43,810 nucleotides of DNA, from contig JAFUTJ010000013.1 in assembly GCA_017471445.1 (NCBI GenBank), positions 1 through 43,810 on the forward strand, written 5' to 3'. The position numbers and the translations under genes are program-made. The notes under the pieces were generated by a model that had not been told where the DNA came from, ran no database searches, and saw nothing but the letters and a program-made list of their open reading frames with translations. Numbering within the stretch: the first letter of the stretch is position 1; every line of letters begins with the position of its first letter. The stretch comes from Alphaproteobacteria bacterium. GTDB taxonomy: Bacteria; Pseudomonadota; Alphaproteobacteria; Rs-D84. Of this stretch, positions 31,327-39,448 are shown in pieces.

Positions 31327-32451
31327 ATGAAAAAATTAACATCAGGTATATTTGCATCAATGCTGGGGTTGGTTGCATTTGGTGCAAACGCAGAAATCGC
31401 ATCCAAGGGCTATGTTGATGCCAAGATTGCGTCGACGGGCGGTGATGTAACCGCATTGGATGCCCGGGTTACCACCAACGAAGGGGCCATAACATCATTG
31501 GCGAATAATATATCGACCGAAACAACCAATCGTACAAATGCCGACGATGCGTTGGGTGTACGTATTGATGGTTTGGCTGATGCCAAGCAAGATAAGTTGA
31601 TTCCGGGTAAACATATTGCGATTGCCGACGATGGTAAAACAATTACAACGACATATACCGGTACGGCACCAATCGTTATTGATGCGAATTCTGGTGCAAT
31701 CAGTTTGACAACAGATTCATCAATTACAGAATCAAACAAGACCAGTACAAATCCTGTTCAGACCAAGGCTGTATATGATTACGTTGATGGTTTGGTTGGT
31801 GATATTAATGCAACTGACCTGGCCGATGCATTGTCACAAAAGGTTGACAATGACACCTATGCTTCAGATAAATCGGCGCAATCCACAAAAGATTCGACAC
31901 AAGATTCGGCGATTGATGCCAGATTAACGGTTGCCGATTTTAACGCCGCCGATACAGACAGTATCGCCGTTGATAACAAGAAAATCAGCGTGACGTTTGG
32001 CAATGTTGACGAGAATAATACAACCACGGCTGTTACAGGTAAATCTGTTTACGATGCGATTGCCGCCGCCAGTAATGATGCCGGTGACGATATTTCATCA
32101 GAAGCGACAGCGCGTGAGTTCGCAGATGCATTGGAAAAGCAAAATCGTCAGGCCGCAGATAATAAATTGGTCACGGACTTAAACGCGGAAAAGGCCGCAC
32201 GTAAAGCAAATGACGATGCAATCATTGATTCATTGGGCACATTGGCAAATATCAGTGGCGCATGTTCAACCGATAATCAGTGTGTGTTGAAATTCGACGG
32301 CACCAACTTTAAATGGGAGGCCATAGAACGTGGCGAGGCCAGTTTCGAAGGGACAATTGACGAAACCGCCGCGACCCCAAAAACCCCCGCAACCAAAGCA
32401 ACGGTAACGGATACAACATTGCCGGCTGATTCGACGGGAGAAGCGGCCTAA
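31327..32451 (+). CDS. Secreted coiled-coil surface protein
   Basis: A 374-residue protein with signal peptide MKKLTSGIFASMLGLVAFGANA and AGGAAGGA ribosome site. The mature start EIASKGYVDAKIAS resembles tail-fibre trimer modules. Heptad-rich segments follow (VTALDARVTTNEGAIT, LVTDLNAEKAARKAND). The module ADAKQDKLIPGKHIAIADDG parallels the KQDKL module of the upstream gene, and the C-terminal CSTDNQCVLKFDGTNFKWEA parallels its terminal Cys block. It ends in a Thr/Pro/Ala-rich tail. The spacer before it is A/C-rich and unstructured. Probably an extracellular trimeric fibre; function inferred. Confidence 0.65.
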   Translation: MKKLTSGIFASMLGLVAFGANAEIASKGYVDAKIASTGGDVTALDARVTTNEGAITSLANNISTETTNRTNADDALGVRIDGLADAKQDKLIPGKHIAIADDGKTITTTYTGTAPIVIDANSGAISLTTDSSITESNKTSTNPVQTKAVYDYVDGLVGDINATDLADALSQKVDNDTYASDKSAQSTKDSTQDSAIDARLTVADFNAADTDSIAVDNKKISVTFGNVDENNTTTAVTGKSVYDAIAAASNDAGDDISSEATAREFADALEKQNRQAADNKLVTDLNAEKAARKANDDAIIDSLGTLANISGACSTDNQCVLKFDGTNFKWEAIERGEASFEGTIDETAATPKTPATKATVTDTTLPADSTGEAA

Positions 32452-32489
32452 ACCCGCGGGAAACGAATAATCGGGTGGGGTGGGTAAAT

Positions 32490-32503
32490 CCCCCCCCCCC
32501 CCC
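32490..32503 (+). repeat. Homopolymeric C14 tract upstream of the repeat-protein gene
   Basis: Fourteen consecutive C, preceded by GGGTGGGGTGGG (about 32473-32484), which can pair with the C-run. It lies 9 bp upstream of a candidate -35 (TTGACC, 32513-32518) with a TGTAAA -10 17 bp further on. This is a candidate slippage-prone tract. Confidence 0.7.
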
Positions 32504-32633
32504 GATAAATGATTGACCTTTGCGATAATGTTGGGTGTAAATACCCGAAACGCGCGCAAACAATTAAAAACAACAAAACAAACAACAAAATAAACCAACG
32601 GGGATTACAACGCAAAAATAAAAAGGAAAAAAT

Positions 32634-33725
32634 ATGAAAAAAACTTTGCGCACGGTTTCCATGATTGCGGTTGCATCCGTAATCGCATCCCCGTCGTTCG
32701 CCGCCGGTCTGGCATCCGGTGATTGGACTAACAAATATTTTGTTGACTTTGATAACGACTGGCCGGCTTCTACTGCTGCAGCTTCGGCGGACAAAATTAT
32801 AACCGCGGTTGAGTCAACTGGAAGTACGGGGGGTACAATTACTCGTAGTCATATTGGTATTGGTAAATACTTAAAGGTGTCGGGCGGAAATCTGGCTGGT
32901 GATTTGAGTGAAGAAGAGATAGCAATACCAACAGACTTTACATTTGATGCTGATGAAGCAACGGTCACGGTTACGGGAACGGTCGAAACCGCCACAACCG
33001 AAAACAAGGATATAACGATTGCAGGAACGGTCGAAACCGCCACAACCGAAAACAAGGATATAACGATTGCAGGAACGGTCGAAACCGCCACAACCGAAAA
33101 CAAGGATGTAACAATTGCGGGAACGGTTGAAACAGCAACAACCGAAAATAAAACGGTTGCAGTTCCAAAAACATATACATTTACCGGTACCGATACAACA
33201 GTTGCGGTTCCAAAAACATATACAGTCAGTGGTATTCCAACAACGGGTAGTGGCAGTGTTGATACTTGTTCGGGGGGCTCTGTATTACAGGGCACAGAAT
33301 GTGTCGGGGTTTTACAGGTATCAAATGGACAGTTTGATAATCCAACAGGCACTAAAACAAGTACAGGTGTTGTAATTCCCGGTGATTTGTCATCTATAAG
33401 CGTGGCAACAAATGAAACAGAAAATAAAACAGTTACGATTGCAGGAACGGTCGCAACCGCCACAACCGAAGATAAAACGGTTGCGGTTCCAAAAACATAT
33501 ACATTCACTGGTGTCGATACAACAGTTGCGGTTCCAAAAACATATACATTTACTGGTGCCGATACAACGGTTGCGGTTCCAAAAACATATACATTTACTG
33601 GTGCCGATACAACGGTTGCGGTTCCAAAAACATATACGTTTACCGCGAATCAGGCAACGGTTAGCGTTGAAGGTACGGTAACACCAACGGTTGAAAACAA
33701 GATTGTGCTGGTACCAAACAGCTAA
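32634..33725 (+). CDS. Secreted repeat protein with two tandem-repeat arrays
   Basis: A 363-residue protein with a signal peptide ending near SPSFAA. The mature N-terminus GLASGDWTNKYFVDFDNDW defines a motif shared with the proteins at 33828 and 35330. GIGKYLKVSG follows. It then carries four 16-residue repeats (GTVETATTENKDITIA; DNA period 48 bp, 32976-33167). The 15-residue repeat TVAVPKTYTFTGADT occurs twice at about 33156 and four times from 33480 to 33659, with a 45-bp period. A Cys-containing module (CSGGSVLQGTEC) sits between the arrays and resembles CASGYVLENGHC of the next gene. Repeat units are nearly identical at DNA level, so copy number probably varies. Likely a beta-rich surface stalk. 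Confidence 0.7.
   Translation: MKKTLRTVSMIAVASVIASPSFAAGLASGDWTNKYFVDFDNDWPASTAAASADKIITAVESTGSTGGTITRSHIGIGKYLKVSGGNLAGDLSEEEIAIPTDFTFDADEATVTVTGTVETATTENKDITIAGTVETATTENKDITIAGTVETATTENKDVTIAGTVETATTENKTVAVPKTYTFTGTDTTVAVPKTYTVSGIPTTGSGSVDTCSGGSVLQGTECVGVLQVSNGQFDNPTGTKTSTGVVIPGDLSSISVATNETENKTVTIAGTVATATTEDKTVAVPKTYTFTGVDTTVAVPKTYTFTGADTTVAVPKTYTFTGADTTVAVPKTYTFTANQATVSVEGTVTPTVENKIVLVPNS
32976..33167 (+). repeat. In-frame tandem repeat, 48-bp unit, four copies
   Basis: Units start at 32976, 33024, 33072 and 33120. The first three are almost identical; the fourth is diverged and runs into the 45-bp repeat family. Confidence 0.92.
33480..33659 (+). repeat. In-frame tandem repeat, 45-bp unit, four copies
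   Basis: Units start at 33480, 33525, 33570 and 33615, each beginning GTTGCGGTTCCAAAAACATA. Two further copies lie at 33156 and 33201. Confidence 0.92.
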
Positions 33726-33827
33726 TCACGATAATCGCGGCCATTGGAAACAGTTTCAGCGGGCTGTCGGGTAAAGTCGGCGGTTCGGTAGATAACAATA
33801 ACAAAACAAACAAGGGAAAGAACAAAC

Positions 33828-34790
33828 ATGAAAAAATTAAAACTTTTGACTGTTTCACTGGTCGCGATTGCATCCGTAACGGGTGGCGCGGCGTGGGGCG
33901 CGAATGACGAAAGTAACCTGCCCAACCCATCGGGTGTGGCATCGGGTTCCTGGGTTAATAATTACTTTGTTGACTTTACCGATAACGATTGGCAGAAAAA
34001 GAAAGATACCAGCACACTGGAAAAAGGTAAAAAGTTACAAATCCTTACCGGGGTCAAGAATATTGAGCAGTCATCGGATGATCCGGAAATGTTCCAAAAA
34101 TATGGTAAACATATTCAACCGCAATATCGTGAGGCAAATTTTATTCTGGATAAAAATGGTGATATAACCGCAGATGCGAATATAGAGGCCGGTATCGCAA
34201 CATCAGTAACGGATACTGATAACAATGGCTATAAAGAAGTAAATGTTGTTTATGATGATGAACGTGGTTTAGATGTTGACGACGATAATAAATTATATAC
34301 CGAAATCGCAAAGTCGCATTCCGCCCCACGTACCAAGGCCGAAGCAACCAAGGCAATGGCAAACACTAACAATGCGTTGTATGTTGATGGCGATAACGGT
34401 TTACACGTAATGTATGATGGTAAAACCATTTTTTATGGCGAGAATGGATTGGAAACGGCCCCAACGATGCCGGCATTCCCAACGGTTTCAACCGAATGTG
34501 CCAGCGGTTATGTTCTTGAAAACGGTCACTGTGTATTATTGTTGACCGCTGACCAGGAACAATTCCCAACAGATGCCGACCATTACAGGGACAAAGCTAT
34601 TGTTGCACCGAAACTTTTGAGTGTTACTGCTGCTCAGCGATATATTCAAGGCCCCGTACGCTTAACAAATGCGTCTGGTGACACAACAACATTTGACAGT
34701 TTGGACCGTGCAACTGGCTTGAAAGAGATATTGGCTAACTCTGAGACCGCAAATGCCACGTTGAGTACTATACTGGAAAATGCGCGTTAA
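33828..34790 (+). CDS. Secreted protein of the GDWVNKYFVDF surface family
   Basis: A 320-residue protein with a signal peptide ending near AAWGAN and an AGGGAA ribosome site in an A/C-rich leader. The mature N-terminus GVASGSWVNNYFVDFTDNDW is the family motif. An Asp/Asn-rich middle (VVYDDERGLDVDDDNKLY) resembles LYNDEKGLDVENYQDN of the protein at 35330. A two-Cys module (CASGYVLENGHC) follows and the end is helical. No enzyme motif. Probably surface-located with its paralogues; exact role unknown. Confidence 0.65.
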   Translation: MKKLKLLTVSLVAIASVTGGAAWGANDESNLPNPSGVASGSWVNNYFVDFTDNDWQKKKDTSTLEKGKKLQILTGVKNIEQSSDDPEMFQKYGKHIQPQYREANFILDKNGDITADANIEAGIATSVTDTDNNGYKEVNVVYDDERGLDVDDDNKLYTEIAKSHSAPRTKAEATKAMANTNNALYVDGDNGLHVMYDGKTIFYGENGLETAPTMPAFPTVSTECASGYVLENGHCVLLLTADQEQFPTDADHYRDKAIVAPKLLSVTAAQRYIQGPVRLTNASGDTTTFDSLDRATGLKEILANSETANATLSTILENAR

Positions 34791-34828
34791 TCACGAAAAA
34801 AACTTGTCTATTCTTTCATGTGTGTGTT

Positions 34829-34855
34829 TCCCCCGTTCCACGGGGGGGATTTTTA
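34829..34855 (+). terminator. Terminator after the surface gene at 33828
   Basis: A CCCCG-TTCCA-CGGGG stem extended by neighbouring C/G bases, followed by ATTTTTA. Confidence 0.75.
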
Positions 34856-34864
34856 TTCATGGTC

Positions 34865-35270
34865 TATAATTGTGGATGGTGTGTGAAAATCCGTTCTTTT
34901 TTATGGTGGGTGACGTGGCACCGTAACGCTATGTTGACGGCAATTGGATGGTGTTGGTCGGTATTGTGTTACGCCGGGACAGTATAGATTGGTGACCGGT
35001 GGCCCACTGTACCACCGGTGAATTGTACCCACAATTTGCATCCAATTCATGGATGAACCGGCAGAGAATAACAAAATGCCTGTGGCGCAACGCCCGTTGC
35101 ACCGGTGTGCCGGGGGGGGCGGTTGTGCCCCCCGACGCGGACGCGCCAAGTATCCAAATGGATGGGGATTTCATGCCTGTCACATGCATCATTCCCAAAA
35201 TTATAAATCCGCAACCATAATTTCCAACCACCAACAACCATATAAAATATTTTTTATTTATTGCATTTAA
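34865..35270 (+). ncRNA. Hairpin-rich intergenic region, possible non-coding RNA
   Basis: The 539-bp gap 34791-35329 holds no convincing gene. After TATAAT (34865-34870) there are many stems. They include GGAT...ATCC (34873-34891), ACCGGTGG/CCACCGGT, AATTGT/ACAATT, CATCCA/TGGATG, GCAACG/CGTTGC, GGGGGG/CCCCCC and ATCC/GGAT. GC content is well above the flanks over 34915-35160. It lacks the RNase P, SRP and tmRNA landmarks I looked for. Strand is chosen from the -10-like box only. Confidence 0.35.
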
Positions 35271-35274
35271 GGTC

Positions 35275-35303
35275 TTGCCCGGCGATTCGCAAAATGGTAT
35301 AAT
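35275..35303 (+). promoter_or_regulatory. Promoter of the surface gene at 35330
   Basis: TTGCCC (35275-35280), 17-bp spacer, TATAAT (35298-35303) with extended TGG, 26 bp before the ATG. Confidence 0.8.
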
Positions 35304-35329
35304 GTGCATGAAATTTGGATGTAGGATTC

Positions 35330-36121
35330 ATGAAAACAAGTGCGTTATTATTTACGGTTATTATGTGTTCTGTGGCGGGAACATGGGCGGCCAATGCCGC
35401 GCCGGCGGCCGGTGTTGCCGGTGGTGACTGGGTAAATAAATATTTTGTTGACTTTACGTATCATGATCACCGGGATGTTCATGCCACGGATATCGGTCTT
35501 AATAATAATTCGGAGTCTGCAGCCGGGCAATGGAGGATGTATGTTAATACTACGCGCACTGATTGGTCTCAACAGGAAAAACAAGAAAAATCAGCTGGGG
35601 CTGGTGTTGTAATTGGTGTTGATGGAAACCAGGCCGATGGCACAGTTGATGTTAATAAAAGTACAGCAGTGCCGGTTAGTTGGATTTCTGGTGCAGTCCA
35701 GGCCGACGGTATTGCAACCGACTACAATAACAATTCTAACGTGGCCCAGGTTGATTGGCTATATAATGACGAAAAAGGGTTGGATGTTGAAAATTATCAA
35801 GACAACAGTGGTAGTACAAGAACCCGCGCAGTGGTCAAGGTTGATGGAACAACCGTAAAATTTAATACGTCTGGTCAATTACAGGCCGCAGGTATGGCGG
35901 ATGTTGAATATAAAAATAATGTAAGTGGTACAACATCAACATCAAATGATGTCAATAATTACAATACATCTGCAAACAAGGGGATGATAGTCAGTTCTGT
36001 TGAAAAGATAACACAGGCAAATGGTGATACAAAACTGCGTGCAACATTGGATAATATCAAGGTCCCGGTTGGCAGTGCAACAGTCACAAATAAATATGCC
36101 ACCATTTGGATAGAAGATTGA
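35330..36121 (+). CDS. Secreted protein of the GDWVNKYFVDF surface family
   Basis: The start is placed at 35330 (MKTSALLFTVIMC signal peptide); the frame begins five codons earlier at 35315, but that lies next to the transcription start. The product has 263 residues. After the signal peptide the motif GVAGGDWVNKYFVDFTYHD matches its two upstream paralogues. The body is Asn/Ser/Thr-rich with beta character and a segment VDWLYNDEKGLDVENY shared with the protein at 33828. No Cys module is present, unlike the paralogues. It has its own promoter and a terminator, so it is transcribed alone. Confidence 0.68.
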   Translation: MKTSALLFTVIMCSVAGTWAANAAPAAGVAGGDWVNKYFVDFTYHDHRDVHATDIGLNNNSESAAGQWRMYVNTTRTDWSQQEKQEKSAGAGVVIGVDGNQADGTVDVNKSTAVPVSWISGAVQADGIATDYNNNSNVAQVDWLYNDEKGLDVENYQDNSGSTRTRAVVKVDGTTVKFNTSGQLQAAGMADVEYKNNVSGTTSTSNDVNNYNTSANKGMIVSSVEKITQANGDTKLRATLDNIKVPVGSATVTNKYATIWIED

Positions 36122-36124
36122 TTA

Positions 36125-36150
36125 AATCCCCCATATCGGGGGATTTTTCT
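36125..36150. terminator. Bidirectional terminator between convergent genes
   Basis: AATCCCCC / GGGGGATT with loop ATATC, then TTTTC on the plus strand; lies between the surface gene and the dedA-like gene. Confidence 0.82.
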
Positions 36151-36152
36151 TG

Positions 36153-36728
36153 CTATTGAAACATAAACAACATGCCGACGCCTGCGCCGGCGAATATTAT
36201 TGCGCCCGCAACCAAGTACCAAAAGTATTTCTTTACGATTGTGTTGGCCATACCCTGAAACCGCCATAATAAAAAACCGACAATTGCAAATCGCGCCGAA
36301 CGAAACACCGCCGATACGCCGATAAAAATAAAAATCGGAAAACTTAAAAAACCCGCGCATATTGCCATTAATTTATATGGTATCGGGGTCATCGCGCTTA
36401 ACATAATTATTAATGCACCGTGTTGAATAAACATATCTTGGGCAATCTGAAACTTTTCGGCGGATGCAAAGTTATTTATAATCCACATGCCAACCGAATC
36501 GAACAGCCACAGTCCGATTATGTATGCCAATATGCCACCAACAAAGGACCCCAGTATTGCCGCAATTGTTATTGGCATGACCCGGCGGCGGTCGGCGATA
36601 ATTGCGGGGGTCATAAAAACCTCTGGCGGGACAAACAGGAACACAGATTCACATACGGTCATTAAAAACACAACCCATGAATACGCCGGGTGGCCGGATT
36701 TTTTCAATACAGAATCAATGAATTTCAT
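36153..36728 (-). CDS. DedA/YqaA-family membrane protein
   Basis: A polytopic protein of 191 residues from the ATG at 36728; an alternative ATG at 36740 adds four residues. I prefer 36728 because MKFIDSVLKKSGHPAYSWV matches the family N-terminus and GGGG lies at ribosome-site distance. Family landmarks: ESVFLFVPPEVFMTP, GSFVGGILAYIIG and the re-entrant region AMTPIPYKLMAICAGF. DedA-like proteins act in undecaprenyl-phosphate or phospholipid flipping and membrane homeostasis (family knowledge). It is divergent from rbfA across a strong inverted repeat. Confidence 0.85.
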   Translation of the reverse strand: MKFIDSVLKKSGHPAYSWVVFLMTVCESVFLFVPPEVFMTPAIIADRRRVMPITIAAILGSFVGGILAYIIGLWLFDSVGMWIINNFASAEKFQIAQDMFIQHGALIIMLSAMTPIPYKLMAICAGFLSFPIFIFIGVSAVFRSARFAIVGFLLWRFQGMANTIVKKYFWYLVAGAIIFAGAGVGMLFMFQ

Positions 36729-36754
36729 TTTATGCCCCATGTTTCAGCAGGAAT

Positions 36755-36800
36755 TTTTCTTGATTGTAAATTAATGCACGACATAATACAATCAAGAAAA
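36755..36800. promoter_or_regulatory. 14-bp inverted repeat overlapping the dedA-like/rbfA divergent promoters
   Basis: TTTTCTTGATTGTA (36755-36768) and its exact complement (36787-36800). A plus-strand promoter TTGATT-16-CATAAT fits inside (36760-36765, 36782-36787). By symmetry a minus-strand TTGATT with TAATTT also fits. Confidence 0.55.
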
Positions 36801-36817
36801 CAGACAGGATTTATAAA

Positions 36818-37174
36818 ATGCGAAATGTAAAATCAGATTCTAATCGGCCGGCACGTATCGCCGCCAAAGTACAACAGATTGTTGCAGAAATTCTGCGCGA
36901 TAATTATGCAGATGATGCAACGTTGGATGGTGTGTCAATTGTTGGTGCCGATGCGCATGGCGCGGGCCAGTTTGTGAAATTGTATTACTATGTTCGTGGT
37001 GGCGAAAATGCGGCGGTGACGGCGCGTCTGGGCGATATAACACGCAGTGTGCGCTATGAATTGGCGGCACGCATGAATCAAAAGTACGTGCCGGAAATTC
37101 GGTTCGTTTATGACGATACACTGGAACGCGCACAACGAATCGAAGATTTATTGAACAATTTGACGGAAAAATAG
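36818..37174 (+). CDS. rbfA: 30S ribosome-binding factor A
   Basis: A 118-residue KH-like protein needed for late 16S rRNA maturation and cold adaptation. The N-terminal RPARIAAKVQQIVAEILRDN and the later VKLYYYVRGG and ELAARMNQKYVPEIRFVYDD blocks follow the RbfA pattern, ending with the helix RAQRIEDLLNNL. The usual infB/truB neighbours are missing; here it precedes lepA, another ribosome-linked factor. AGGA lies before the ATG. Confidence 0.9.
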   Translation: MRNVKSDSNRPARIAAKVQQIVAEILRDNYADDATLDGVSIVGADAHGAGQFVKLYYYVRGGENAAVTARLGDITRSVRYELAARMNQKYVPEIRFVYDDTLERAQRIEDLLNNLTEK

Positions 37175-37277
37175 ATTGCCGAATCGTTTATACTGGTTTA
37201 TCATTGCCGCAACAGGCCCTTGGTACGAATGTAAAATTAAACCGCCTGTCGCAACGATTAATCAATGACCAACAACC

Positions 37278-39062
37278 ATGCAAAAACATATTCGTAACTT
37301 TTCTATTGTCGCGCATATTGACCACGGTAAATCAACACTGTCAGATCGGTTGATTGAATATTGTGGTGGTCTGCAATCGCGTGAGATGAAGGCCCAGGTC
37401 TTGGATTCAATGGACATTGAACGCGAACGCGGTATAACGATTAAGGCCCAGACGGTACGTCTGAATTATCGTGCGCCGGATGGTGTGGAATATCAATTAA
37501 ATCTGATGGATACGCCGGGGCATGTCGATTTTTCATATGAAGTGTCACGGTCATTGGCCGCGTGCGAAGGGGCGATTATACTGGTCGATGCGACCCAAGG
37601 GGTTCAGGCCCAGACGTTGGCGAATGCATACCTGGCATTGGATAATGATTTGGAAATGTTGCCGGTATTGAACAAGATTGATTTACCGTCGTCTGATGTT
37701 GTTGGTACGCGTGAACAAATCGCCGATGTAATTGGCCTGGATGCAGCGGATGCATTGGCGGTATCGGGCAAGACCGGGGCGGGGGTACCGGAATTATTAA
37801 ATGAAATTGTTACAAAATTACCTGCGCCACATGGTGATGAAAACGCACAAACACGTGCGTTGTTGGTGGATTCTTGGTATGATTCATATTTGGGCGTTGT
37901 AATTTTGGTGCGTGTTGTTGATGGTAAATTGACGCGTGGGCAAAAAATAAAATTTATTGCAACCGGCGCAGAGTACACTGTTGATAAAATCGGGTACTTT
38001 ACACCGAAAATGGTGAATGTTGATGCGTTAAACACCGGTGAAATTGGGTTTATTGTAACGGGTATGAAAACAATACACGATTGCCGGGTTGGTGATACAA
38101 TAACCGATGCGCGCGCCGCCGTTGATGCGCTGCCGGGTTTCAAGCCGTCTGTGCCGGTGGTGTTTTCATCGTTTTTCCCGGTAGAGGCGGACGATTATCC
38201 GAACTTTCGTGAAAGTGCGGAAAAGTTGGCGTTAAACGATGCGTCGTTTGTGTTTACAACCGAAAAATCATCTGCGCTGGGGTTTGGGTTGCGGTGTGGA
38301 TTTTTGGGATTGTTGCATATGGAAATTATCAGCGAACGGTTAAATCGTGAATTTAATCTGAATCTGATAAACACGGTACCAAGTGTGCTGTACAAGTTAT
38401 ATTTGCGTGGTGGCGATGTAATTGATTTGGAAAATCCGGCCGATATGCCCGATACAACGCGTATTGAAAGAATCGAAGAACCATGGGTGCGCGCAACAAT
38501 TATGATGCCCGATAAATACATGGGCGGAATAATGGGGTTGTGCAGTGAACGGCGCGGTGTCCAAGAAAATATTTCGTATGTTGGCAATCGCGCGGTGTTG
38601 ACATATCGTTTGCCGTTGGCGGAAATTGTGTTTGATTTTTATGACCGGGTAAAATCTCTATCGTCTGGGTATGCATCGTTTGATTATTCGGTGTGTGGGT
38701 ACGAAGCATCGGATTTAGTCAAGGTTTCAATATTGGTAAACGAAGAAAATGTTGAGCCATTGTCATTTATATGTCACCGGATGGCCGCAGAAAAGCGCGG
38801 ACGTCAAATCGTTGAAAAATTAAAAGATTTAATACCGCGGCATCAGTTTAAGATACCGTTACAGGCGGCGATTGGTGGCAAGATTATTGCGCGTGAAACC
38901 ATTGCGGCATATCGCAAAGATGTTACGGCCAAATGCTATGGCGGTGATATTACACGCAAAAGAAAGTTATTGGAAAAACAGAAAGAGGGTAAAAAGCGTA
39001 TGCGTACATTTGGCAACGTTGAAATCCCCCAGGCTGCGTTTATTAACGCATTGAAAGTGTAA
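37278..39062 (+). CDS. lepA: Elongation factor 4 (LepA), ribosome back-translocation GTPase
   Basis: A 594-residue translational GTPase. G1 [11 protein letters not shown]2 [14 protein letters not shown]3 DTPGHVDF and G4 NKIDLP are present. They are followed by EF-G-like domains II, III and V and the LepA-specific C-terminal domain (KMRTFG-type end: [18 protein letters not shown]). Length matches the family. The 103-bp gap from rbfA holds no clear promoter. The first codons [17 protein letters not shown] fit the LepA N-terminus, supporting the start at 37278. Confidence 0.97.
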   Translation: MQKHIRNFSIVAHIDHGKSTLSDRLIEYCGGLQSREMKAQVLDSMDIERERGITIKAQTVRLNYRAPDGVEYQLNLMDTPGHVDFSYEVSRSLAACEGAIILVDATQGVQAQTLANAYLALDNDLEMLPVLNKIDLPSSDVVGTREQIADVIGLDAADALAVSGKTGAGVPELLNEIVTKLPAPHGDENAQTRALLVDSWYDSYLGVVILVRVVDGKLTRGQKIKFIATGAEYTVDKIGYFTPKMVNVDALNTGEIGFIVTGMKTIHDCRVGDTITDARAAVDALPGFKPSVPVVFSSFFPVEADDYPNFRESAEKLALNDASFVFTTEKSSALGFGLRCGFLGLLHMEIISERLNREFNLNLINTVPSVLYKLYLRGGDVIDLENPADMPDTTRIERIEEPWVRATIMMPDKYMGGIMGLCSERRGVQENISYVGNRAVLTYRLPLAEIVFDFYDRVKSLSSGYASFDYSVCGYEASDLVKVSILVNEENVEPLSFICHRMAAEKRGRQIVEKLKDLIPRHQFKIPLQAAIGGKIIARETIAAYRKDVTAKCYGGDITRKRKLLEKQKEGKKRMRTFGNVEIPQAAFINALKV

Positions 39063-39085
39063 AAACAAAAAAAGGAAATTGCAAG

Positions 39086-39427
39086 ATGGACAAAAAAAAA
39101 CAACGTAAAATATATCGTGATGCACGTAAGTTTTATAAAGAAAGGCGCAATGCACTGGTATTAGAATATGATGTTTTTGATGATACGGCGGCTTCGCGTG
39201 TTGCGTGTATCAAATATCCGCATTTTAACAGTTGTGTTTTGGGCCAATCGTTTCATTTGGTTTCAGAAAAATGTCAACACTTTTGCGAAGATAAATGTTG
39301 TAAAGTTGTTACATGTCCGATGTGGGGGCGTAATTCGTCATATGTTGTGGCGCGTAATTTCTATGATTATGTGTGCACAGAACAGAAACGTGGAACGTTT
39401 GCCAGATTTTTTCATCGTGAAAAATAA
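39086..39427 (+). CDS. Small Cys-rich protein of unknown function
   Basis: A 113-residue, strongly basic protein starting MDKKKQRKIYRDARKFYKERR, with a ribosome site AAAGGAAA. A central Cys-rich stretch (CQHFCEDKCCKVVTC, about residues 69-83) could bind metal or Fe-S, and there are isolated Cys before and after. No signal peptide or membrane helix. It lies 23 bp after lepA and 21 bp before the recombinase-like gene, so it may be transcribed with them. Not recognised. Confidence 0.65.
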   Translation: MDKKKQRKIYRDARKFYKERRNALVLEYDVFDDTAASRVACIKYPHFNSCVLGQSFHLVSEKCQHFCEDKCCKVVTCPMWGRNSSYVVARNFYDYVCTEQKRGTFARFFHREK

Positions 39428-39448
39428 ATTAACCAATGGGGTGTGTAA

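Noticed and set aside
32849-33508. Minus-strand frame with Phe/Val-rich repeats
   Set aside because: Its repeats are simply the complement of the plus-strand repeat arrays.
32976-33659. Regular direct repeats that could suggest a CRISPR array
   Set aside because: The units are contiguous, without unique spacers, and in frame within a signal-peptide protein.
34865-35270. RNase P RNA, SRP RNA or tmRNA in the hairpin-rich gap
   Set aside because: No GAGGAAAGTC-type RNase P core, no SRP GGAAGGAAGC loop and no tmRNA tag or T-loop seen on either strand.
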